Below are positions 7,274 to 13,284 of a stretch of 15,988 nucleotides of DNA, piece after piece. Positions within the stretch are counted from its first letter, which is position 1. Every line of letters begins with the position of its first letter. The notes under the pieces were generated by a model, which was not told the origin of the DNA, made no database searches, and was given only the letters and a program-made list of their open reading frames with translations. The translations under genes and the position numbers were made by a program. This stretch comes from JALQTD01 sp965657495 (lineage in GTDB: Bacteria > Bacteroidota > Bacteroidia > Flavobacteriales_D > Sanyastnellaceae): positions 1 through 15,988 of the forward strand of contig CBFHPD010000144.1 of NCBI GenBank assembly GCA_965657495.1, written 5' to 3'.

Positions 7274-8590
7274 ATGAAAAAGTGGACGGTGGTGTGCATG
7301 GTGTGTGTGGGCTGGTTGGGAACGGTGGTTGCGCAGGGCGCGCAGCTCGAGGACTACCTCTTTGACCTTGAAGGGGTGCGCTTTGAGCAGCTTGAGGCGA
7401 TGCCTGGGTTTGAAGCGGCATACGCCTTGGAGGTGGAGCAGCCGATTGACCACTCCAACCCGGAAGCGGGGACGTTTTATCAGCGGGTCTTTTTGGCCCA
7501 ACAAGATCCGGAGCGCCCTACGGTGCTGGTCACAGAAGGGTACAACCGCGGGTTTCAATACCCCGCTGAATTGACCACGGCCATCGGCGGCAACCAGTTG
7601 ATTGTGGAGCACCGGTACTACGGAGCGAGCGTGCCCGAAGCGCTGGATTACTCCTACCTCAACATCACGCAGGCGGCGGCTGACTTGCACCGCATTCGGA
7701 CGCTTTTTGCCGACTGGTTCACCGGTCCCTGGCTCGCGTCGGGCATCAGCAAAGGGGGGCAGACCACGATTTTCTACCGCTATTTCTATCCAGAGGATGT
7801 GGCGGTGAGCGTGCCGTATGTGGCCCCGGTGAACTTGGCGCTGGAGGATCCGCGCATTTACAGCTCCCTGCGGAGCCACGGTGAGGCGGATTGTCGGGCG
7901 GGCATCGAGGCCGTCCAACGTCGGATCCTCGAGGAGCGCGAAGCGAGCATGCTCCGGTTGAAGTGGTACGCCAAGGGGGAGGGGTCGAAGTTTGGTGATT
8001 ACTTGACGTTTGAAGAGGCGTTTGAATACGCGGTGTTGGAGTACCCTTTTTCGTTTTGGCAATGGGGAGCGTCGTGCGAGGATCTGCCGCCGGCGGACGC
8101 TCCGTTGGACGAGGTGCTGGACCACTTTTTGGAAGTCAGTGGACTCGCCTTTTTCTCGGATGAAAGCATGGTGGACTACGGGTCGCACTATTACCAGTGT
8201 GCACGGGAGTTCGGCTACTACGGGTATGAGGTTGCGCCGTTTGGGGAGTTGATCCAGGCCCTTGCTGGCGAGGCCAACCCTTCGGCCATCTTCTCCCCCG
8301 CGGGAGTGGACGTGGCTTACGACGGCGGGGAGTTGGCCGAGCGCGTGTGGGATTGGACGGCGGACGCAGCCGATGCCTTTGTGGTCATCAACGGGGCGGA
8401 TGACACGTGGAGCGCCACAGGGCTGACGGAATCGCACCTCGCTGATCGGGACGCTTTGGTGTTCTTGATGGAAGGCCAACACCACGGGTCGGCCCGGATC
8501 AAGAACCTGACTGACCGGGAAAAGAAGTCCCTGCGCAAGGCGCTTGAGCGCTGGTTGGGTATGCCCGTGACCGGGTGGTTAGCCGACTGA
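7274..8590 (+). CDS. Secreted serine peptidase, family S37 (tripeptidyl aminopeptidase-like)
   Basis: The 438-residue product has a signal peptide (MKKW, hydrophobic 5-20, probable cleavage near VVA-Q at 20/21) followed by an alpha/beta-hydrolase of MEROPS family S37, the group that contains Streptomyces prolyl tripeptidyl aminopeptidase. Family features are YALEVEQPIDHSNP (50-63), FYQRVFLAQQDPERPTVLV (68-86), IVEHRYYGAS (110-119), the nucleophile elbow GISKGGQT with S159, the acid in INGADDTWSATG (D376 or D377), and the histidine in GQHHGSARI (H403 or H404). It probably trims short peptides outside the cytoplasm; substrate preference is not visible. The ATG at 7274 is chosen because the signal peptide begins there; the frame is open upstream only through the terminator and the previous gene. 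Its last 12 bases overlap the end of the convergent trmH-like gene, and no terminator is seen. Confidence 0.88.
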   Translation: MKKWTVVCMVCVGWLGTVVAQGAQLEDYLFDLEGVRFEQLEAMPGFEAAYALEVEQPIDHSNPEAGTFYQRVFLAQQDPERPTVLVTEGYNRGFQYPAELTTAIGGNQLIVEHRYYGASVPEALDYSYLNITQAAADLHRIRTLFADWFTGPWLASGISKGGQTTIFYRYFYPEDVAVSVPYVAPVNLALEDPRIYSSLRSHGEADCRAGIEAVQRRILEEREASMLRLKWYAKGEGSKFGDYLTFEEAFEYAVLEYPFSFWQWGASCEDLPPADAPLDEVLDHFLEVSGLAFFSDESMVDYGSHYYQCAREFGYYGYEVAPFGELIQALAGEANPSAIFSPAGVDVAYDGGELAERVWDWTADAADAFVVINGADDTWSATGLTESHLADRDALVFLMEGQHHGSARIKNLTDREKKSLRKALERWLGMPVTGWLAD

Positions 8591-9109
8591 GGGCAGGCCG
8601 ATGCGCTGGCAGGCGTGCCACAGGACGATGCCGCCGCATACGCTCACGTTCAAGCTTTGCTTCACCCCGAATTGAGGCAACTCCAGCACTACATCGGCCG
8701 CCTCACACGTGGACCGTTGGACGCCCCGCACCTCGTTGCCAAAGATGAGCGCCCACTTTTCGCCGCTGACCGGTTGCCAATCATTCAAGTCCGTGCTGCC
8801 TTCGAGCTGCTCGATGGCGGCGATGCGGTATCCGTCTGCCCGCAGAGCAGCCACCGCCTCCTCCGTCGTGGCGTAGGCGCGCCAAGGCACGTGTTCACTC
8901 GCGCCGAGCGCGGTTTTCAGGATGTCCTTGTGGGGCGGATGGGCGGTGTAGCCACACAGGTCCAAGCCTTCGAGTCGCAAGGCGTCGCCCGTCCGAAAGA
9001 ACGAGCCGACGTTGGCTCCAGAACGGATGTCCTCCAGCACCACGCGCACCGGAACGGTCGGGGCACTGGCGTAGTCGGCAGGAGCGGGGAGGCGGTTTCC
9101 GAGGGGCAT
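8579..9109 (-). CDS. TrmH-family (SPOUT) RNA 2'-O-methyltransferase
   Basis: This small knotted methyltransferase (176 residues) probably 2'-O-methylates a tRNA or rRNA nucleotide with S-adenosylmethionine. The three SPOUT motifs are present: RSGANVGSFFRTGDA (29-43) with N33 and the catalytic-type R39, WALIFGNEVRGV (119-130), and LPQFGVKQSLNVSVCGG (144-160), which forms the knot and binds AdoMet. There is no N-terminal substrate-binding domain of the L30e kind, so it is a minimal form, similar in size to TrmL. The target nucleotide cannot be read from the sequence. Its ATG overlaps the uvrB stop (TGATG), which implies co-transcription and coupling. Its stop overlaps the end of the convergent S37 peptidase gene by 12 bp. 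Confidence 0.9.
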   Translation of the reverse strand: MPLGNRLPAPADYASAPTVPVRVVLEDIRSGANVGSFFRTGDALRLEGLDLCGYTAHPPHKDILKTALGASEHVPWRAYATTEEAVAALRADGYRIAAIEQLEGSTDLNDWQPVSGEKWALIFGNEVRGVQRSTCEAADVVLELPQFGVKQSLNVSVCGGIVLWHACQRIGLPSVG

Positions 9110-11127
9110 CAGCGGGAGGCAATCAATTCGTTCAGGGCAAAGTATTCATCGCGCAGCCGTGCCGCTTCCATGAACTCCATGTCTTTGGCGGCCTGTTCCA
9201 TGGCTTTCTTCGTCCGAGCAGCCAGCTTTTCCAGCCCGGCCTTGTCCATGGAGGCGACCACCGGGTCGGACGCGGCCATGGCGGCGGGTGCGGGCTCTGC
9301 CGCGTAGTTTTTAGGCCGGTCTTCGATGAGTGCGTTTTGCTCGAAGAGGGTACGGCGTTTCTTGACGATCTGCTTCGGCGCCAGCCCATGGGCCTCGTTG
9401 TAGGCCTCTTGCTTCGAGCGCCGGCGTTGGGTTTCCTCTATGGTTTGGGCCATGCTGTCTGTGATTTGGTCCGCATACATGATGACGCGGCCATTCACAT
9501 TCCGCGCAGCACGCCCAGCGGTCTGTGTCAAGGACCGGTTGCTCCTCAGGAACCCTTCTTTGTCGGCATCCATGATGGCCACCAGGGACACCTCAGGCAA
9601 GTCGAGCCCCTCCCGCAGCAGGTTCACGCCGACGAGCACGTCAAAGGCCCCATCGCGCAGCTGCCGCAATATCTCCACCCGGTCCAGCGTCTTCACATCG
9701 CTGTGGATGTAGCGCGTCGGGATGTTCAGCTGCTCGAGGTATTTCGTGAGTTCCTCTGCCATCCGCTTGGTCAGGGTGGTGACCAAAACCCGCTCGTCTG
9801 CCGCGATGGTCTTCCGGATCTCCCCCACCAAGTCATCGACCTGGTGCGCGCACGGCCGCACCTCAATCGGCGGGTCGAGCAATCCCGTTGGGCGGATGAC
9901 CTGCTCCACCACCACACCTTCGCTCTGCTCGAGTTCGTAATCTGCCGGGGTGGCTGAAACGAAGATGGTTTGGTTCAGCAGGTTGTTGAATTCATCAAAC
10001 TTCAACGGGCGGTTGTCCAAGGCAGAGGGCAGGCGGAAGCCATAATCCACAAGCGATTCCTTCCTCGACCGGTCGCCCCCAAACATGGCCCCTATCTGCG
10101 GCACCGTCACGTGGCTCTCATCCACCACGAGCAAAAAGTCCTTGGCGAAGTAGTCGAGGAGGCAGAACGGCCGTTCCCCCGGTTTGCGCCGATCGAAGTA
10201 CCGCGAGTAGTTTTCAATCCCACTGCAGAAGCCGATTTCCTTGATCATCTCGAGGTCGTATTCCGTCCGTTCTTTCAACCGCTTCGACTCGATGATGCGC
10301 CCGCTTTGGTTGAAAAAACGGGTCTGCGCTTCGAGGTCTTGTTGGATTTGCCAAACCGCATCCGACGTGGTTTCCTTGCTCGAAACAAAGAGGTTCGCCG
10401 GGTAGATCACGATGTCCTCAAATGTGTGCAACGTGGTGCCATGCACGGGGTCAATCGTGGACAGCGACTCGATTTCATCGCCCCAAAACCCCACCCGCAA
10501 CGCATGATCGGCATAGGCCAAGTAAATGTCGACGGTATCGCCCTGCACCCGAAACGAACCGCGCTTGAATTCCGCTCGGGTCCGGTGGTACAAGCTCTGC
10601 GTCAACGTGTACAACAACGCATCCCTCCGGATGCTTTGGCCCACCGCAAGCGGGATGACGCTCTTGTGGAACTCGACCGGGTTGCCGATGCCGTAAATGC
10701 AGCTGATGCTCGCCACCACGATGACATCCCGTCGCCCACTCAGCAGCGCGCTCGTCGTGCTCAACCGCAGCTTTTCAATCTCCTCGTTGATGGCGAGGTC
10801 CTTCTCGATGTACGTGTTGGTCGCGGCAATGAACGCTTCCGGCTGGTAGTAATCGTAGTAGCTGACGAAGTATTCGACGAGGTTGTTCGGAAAAAACTCC
10901 TTGAACTCACTATACAGCTGGGCGGCAAGGGTCTTGTTGTGGCTCAAAATCAGCGTCGGCCGCTGCGTGCGTTCGATCACATTGGCCACGGTGAAGGTCT
11001 TCCCCGATCCCGTGACCCCGAGGAGGGTTTGCGCCGGTGTGCCCGCGTCGAGGCCTTGGACCAAATCCGCAATCGCCGCCGGTTGGTCGCCCGTGGGCTC
11101 GAATTCACTGTGCAGTTCAAATCGCAT
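9109..11127 (-). CDS. uvrB: UvrB, excinuclease ABC subunit B
   Basis: UvrB is the damage-verifying helicase-like core of nucleotide excision repair, loaded by UvrA and partnered with UvrC. The 672-residue length is normal. Features are the Walker A GVTGSGKT (37-44), the damage-probing beta-hairpin region YYDYYQPEAF (90-99), VVDESHVTV (334-342, Walker B), SATPADYE (391-398), LLREGLDLPE (503-512), QTAGRAARN (535-543) and the C-terminal UVR motif (about 632-668, AMEQAAKDMEFMEAARLRDE) that binds UvrC. A low-complexity Ala/Pro stretch (608-622) links the UVR motif to the core. The ATG at 11127 gives the standard N terminus FELHSEFEPTGDQP. A perfect -7 box lies only eight bases upstream, so the mRNA may be almost leaderless. 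It probably forms a two-gene unit with the trmH-like gene. No SOS-type operator is recognised. Confidence 0.98.
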   Translation of the reverse strand: MRFELHSEFEPTGDQPAAIADLVQGLDAGTPAQTLLGVTGSGKTFTVANVIERTQRPTLILSHNKTLAAQLYSEFKEFFPNNLVEYFVSYYDYYQPEAFIAATNTYIEKDLAINEEIEKLRLSTTSALLSGRRDVIVVASISCIYGIGNPVEFHKSVIPLAVGQSIRRDALLYTLTQSLYHRTRAEFKRGSFRVQGDTVDIYLAYADHALRVGFWGDEIESLSTIDPVHGTTLHTFEDIVIYPANLFVSSKETTSDAVWQIQQDLEAQTRFFNQSGRIIESKRLKERTEYDLEMIKEIGFCSGIENYSRYFDRRKPGERPFCLLDYFAKDFLLVVDESHVTVPQIGAMFGGDRSRKESLVDYGFRLPSALDNRPLKFDEFNNLLNQTIFVSATPADYELEQSEGVVVEQVIRPTGLLDPPIEVRPCAHQVDDLVGEIRKTIAADERVLVTTLTKRMAEELTKYLEQLNIPTRYIHSDVKTLDRVEILRQLRDGAFDVLVGVNLLREGLDLPEVSLVAIMDADKEGFLRSNRSLTQTAGRAARNVNGRVIMYADQITDSMAQTIEETQRRRSKQEAYNEAHGLAPKQIVKKRRTLFEQNALIEDRPKNYAAEPAPAAMAASDPVVASMDKAGLEKLAARTKKAMEQAAKDMEFMEAARLRDEYFALNELIASR

Positions 11128-11135
11128 GGTTCTCC

Positions 11136-11143
11136 CAAAATTA
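11136..11143 (-). promoter_or_regulatory. Candidate -7 promoter element of uvrB
   Basis: Read on the minus strand this is TAATTTTG, a full match to TAnnTTTG. It lies between the rplI terminator and the uvrB ATG, with eight bases to the start codon. Minus-strand bases at the expected -33 place (about 11164-11170) read TGTTCC and lie in the terminator loop and stem, so no clear TTG is found. Because a terminator separates uvrB from rplI, some promoter must lie here or upstream. Confidence 0.5.
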
Positions 11144-11150
11144 CGCCATG

Positions 11151-11183
11151 AAAAAAGCCACCCGGAACACCGGGTGGCTTTTC
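11151..11183 (-). terminator. Rho-independent terminator of the rpsF-rpsR-rplI operon
   Basis: A 13-bp perfect stem (11153-11165 with 11170-11182) encloses a 4-base loop. Read on the minus strand it ends in six T residues (11156 to 11151). It begins about 19 bases past the rplI stop. The flanking A and T runs make it look usable from both sides, but no plus-strand gene ends here. Confidence 0.92.
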
Positions 11184-11201
11184 TTTATGCGATAAGGTGC
11201 A

Positions 11202-11648
11202 TCAGTCGGCAACCACGTCAAACTTGACGGTTGCTTTGATGTCCCGGTAAACCTTAACCGTTGCTTCGTAAGAGCCCAACTCCTTGACGGTGTCTTCAGC
11301 CAACGCAATTTGCTTGCGCTCGATGTCGTACCCCGCAGCCTGGATGGCTTCTGCGATTTGGATGGTGTTGACCGATCCAAAGATTTTGCCGCTCTCACCC
11401 GCCTTCGCACCGATTTTCACGGTGAGGTTGCCGAGTGCTTCAGCCAAGCCCTTCGCTTGATCGATGGCCTTGGTCTCTTTGTGAGCTTGCTGGCGGACCA
11501 CTTCAGCGACGACTTTGCGCGCAGAGGGAGTCGCTGCGACAGCCATGCCCTGGGGAATCAGGAAATTCCGAGCATAACCCGCCTTCACGGTCACGATGTC
11601 GTGCTTGTTGCCGAGGTTCTCGACGTCTTGCTTCAAAATGATGTCCAT
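11202..11648 (-). CDS. rplI: Ribosomal protein bL9
   Basis: bL9 binds 23S rRNA near the L1 stalk base and reaches over the subunit interface. The 148-residue protein has the N-terminal RNA-binding domain with the signature GYARNFLIPQGMAVAAT (24-40), a connecting helix (about 41-75) and the C-terminal domain containing IFGSVNTIQIAEAI (89-102). The length is normal. It is the last gene of the rpsF-rpsR-rplI unit, 11 bases after rpsR, and is followed by a strong terminator. Confidence 0.98.
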   Translation of the reverse strand: MDIILKQDVENLGNKHDIVTVKAGYARNFLIPQGMAVAATPSARKVVAEVVRQQAHKETKAIDQAKGLAEALGNLTVKIGAKAGESGKIFGSVNTIQIAEAIQAAGYDIERKQIALAEDTVKELGSYEATVKVYRDIKATVKFDVVAD

Positions 11649-11659
11649 GATCGTCGGAA

Positions 11660-11923
11660 TTAACGGAGGTTGTCAGCAACGTAAGGAAGGAGGGCCAAGT
11701 GGCGCGCCTTCTTAATGGCTTGTCCCACTTTCCGCTGGTACTTCAGGGAGGTTCCTGTCAGACGGCGGGGGAGGATTTTGCCTTGCTCGTTGCAAAGCAT
11801 CAAGAGGAAATCCGGATCCTTGTAGTCGATGTACTTGATGCCCTTCACTTTGAAGCGGCAGTACTTCTCCTTCTGCGTATCAATGTTGATCGGATTCAGG
11901 TAGCGTACGTTCTTGTCAGCCAT
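11660..11923 (-). CDS. rpsR: Ribosomal protein bS18
   Basis: bS18 is a small-subunit platform protein that binds 16S rRNA together with bS6. The 87-residue protein contains the family core KYCRFKVKGIKYIDYKDPDF (20-39) and the signature GKILPRRLTGTSLKYQRKV (48-66), followed by QAIKKARHLALLPYV. It sits between rpsF and rplI with 11-base gaps on both sides, so the three are surely co-transcribed. No ssb or priB gene is inserted, unlike in many Firmicutes and Proteobacteria. Confidence 0.98.
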   Translation of the reverse strand: MADKNVRYLNPINIDTQKEKYCRFKVKGIKYIDYKDPDFLLMLCNEQGKILPRRLTGTSLKYQRKVGQAIKKARHLALLPYVADNLR

Positions 11924-11934
11924 GATGATCGGGA

Positions 11935-12297
11935 TTAAGCTTGCGCTTCGTTTTCTGCCGGAGCAGCATTCGACTTCTTGTTGCGACGCGTTTCAGCGTA
12001 GGCAACGTGGTGCTTGTCCATGCGGGTGGTGAGGAAGCGGATGATCCGCTCGTCCCGACGGAATTCAGTCTCGAAGGGCAAGATTGCAGAAGGATCGACT
12101 TCGAACTCCAACAGCTGGTAGAAGCCCGTGGACTTCTTCTGAATGGGGTAAGCCAACTTCTTCAATCCCCATGCTTCTTCATGGATCATGGTCGCACCAG
12201 ATTCCTTGAGGATCGCACGGAACTTCTCAACTGTTTCCGCTACCTGCTCGGCAGACAGCACGGGAGTCATGATGAAAACAGTTTCGTAACGGTTCAT
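11935..12297 (-). CDS. rpsF: Ribosomal protein bS6
   Basis: bS6 pairs with bS18 on the 30S platform. The 120-residue protein starts with the family strand MNRYETVFIMTPVLS and carries GLKKLAYPIQKKSTGFYQLL (44-63), which includes the bS18 contact strand, and FRRDERIIRFLTTR (79-92). The tail (about 100-120) is acidic and Ala-rich, as in many homologues. It is the first gene of the operon and has the best promoter in the window. With that promoter the leader would be only about 20 bases, too short for the known S6:S18-binding leader RNA, so autoregulation of that type is not supported here. Confidence 0.98.
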   Translation of the reverse strand: MNRYETVFIMTPVLSAEQVAETVEKFRAILKESGATMIHEEAWGLKKLAYPIQKKSTGFYQLLEFEVDPSAILPFETEFRRDERIIRFLTTRMDKHHVAYAETRRNKKSNAAPAENEAQA

Positions 12298-12315
12298 GTG
12301 AACAGTTTTTAATTA

Positions 12316-13211
12316 GTGGGGCGCAAAAGTACACGAGCAAAAGCTGAATTCCAAGCTTTTGTGGCCGCGAAGTTCGGCTATTTTTACGGCGCGGCGAACA
12401 AACAGGCTTGGAAGCGTGTGATTACAGGGCTCGGAGAGCATTACGGATGGGTGTACACGGGCAAACGCAAGCCCCAATTTCAGCGGTTCATCGACCGCCT
12501 TCACCCGGAGCGGACAGACGTCCCACCTATGCGGTTGGGCGGGCCATGCGATGGCGGCTATTTGGTGCCCGACGATTTGGAAGGGGGCAGGCGCTGTTTT
12601 CTCCCGGGGTCGCGGACTCGAGCGCGTTTGAGCAAGCTTGCCATGCCCGCGGCATGCAGGTGTTCATGGCGGATGCGTCGGTTGCAGGTCCCGGGTCGGG
12701 CTTGGCTGGTGCTGATGGCGCGCAGTTTACCCCGCAATTCGTTGGCGCAGCAGGGCGGCCTGAGCGGTTGGGTTGGATGCAGTGGGTGGCGTCTGCGCAG
12801 CTGCCGGAGGAGGCCGGTCTGATGGCCCAAATCGACATCGAAGGCACCGAGTACGAGCTCCTGTTCAACGCCACCACGGAGGTCCTGAACCGGTTTCGCA
12901 TCCTGGTCATTGAGTTCCAGGACGTGGAGTTGTAGGCCCACCCCGGGATGCGCTAAATCGCGGAAGCCGCCCTCGATCGGCTGCTCGTCACCCACCGCGT
13001 GGTCCACGCCCATCCGAACAATTACCTCCCGCTCAAGCGGGTGCGGAATGTGGAAGTGCCGCCCTTGCTGGAGCTCACGTTCCACCGCAGGGACCGCGCG
13101 ACGCAGGCCGGCAGGGCGACGGAATTTCCGCACCCCGTCGATGCCGACAAGGTGCCGCGGCGTCTCGCCGTGGTGCTGCCTCGGAATTGGTGGGGCGGGC
13201 CGAGGGGATGA
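12316..13211 (+). pseudogene. Decayed FkbM-type methyltransferase gene
   Basis: Pieces of one protein can be followed in order across two frames. The first frame (to about 12587) gives RLHPERTDVPPMRLGGPCDG, then GYLVPDDLEGG. After the five-G run at 12583-12587 the match moves to another frame: ALFSPGVADSSAFEQACHAR (from about 12591), VFMADASV, MAQIDIEGTEYELLFNATTE and FRILVIEFQDVEL. This frame meets TAG at 12933 and TAA at 12954, then resumes as AEAALDRLLVTHRVVHAHPN and VEVPPLLELTFHRRDR, ending at TGA 13209-13211. The pattern matches sugar- or lipid-associated FkbM-family methyltransferases that have LRLGG..DGGYLVPDDL and QMDIEGAEYE motifs. One lost G explains the frameshift, and the two stops fall in a stretch aligned without a gap. 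The left boundary is uncertain: GTG codons at 12316 or 12361 are possible starts, and no ATG is seen. Sequencing errors could mimic part of this, but three lesions make true decay more likely. Confidence 0.8.
12324..12354 (-). promoter_or_regulatory. Bacteroidota-type promoter of the rpsF operon
   Basis: Read on the minus strand, TTG (12354-12352) is followed after exactly 20 bases by TACTTTTG (12331-12324), a perfect TAnnTTTG. The ATG lies at 12297, with an A/T-rich stretch (TAATTAAAAA) just before it, as is usual for Bacteroidota translation starts. This is the clearest promoter in the window and supports the assignment to this phylum. It overlaps the 5' end of the divergent pseudogene. Confidence 0.72.
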
Positions 13212-13284
13212 TGTGGGGCGATTGTTGAAAACGGAGGTTGTTTTGGCCTGAAAGCCCCCCGATATTCGCAGAACGAACACGGGC

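Noticed and set aside
11151..11183. Hairpin read as a plus-strand terminator
   Set aside because: It has T residues on both sides, but no plus-strand gene ends before it; it belongs to the minus-strand ribosomal operon.
12298..12323. S6:S18-binding leader RNA before rpsF
   Set aside because: The likely leader is only about 20 bases and shows no hairpin with a CCG bulge of the known kind.
12313..12504. Small minus-strand ORF of 63 codons upstream of rpsF
   Set aside because: It spans the rpsF promoter and mirrors the pseudogene; no family resemblance or start signal.
13212..13284. Promoter for dnaX
   Set aside because: TTGTTTTG and TATTCG are present, but neither has a TTG at a fitting distance; nothing convincing was found.
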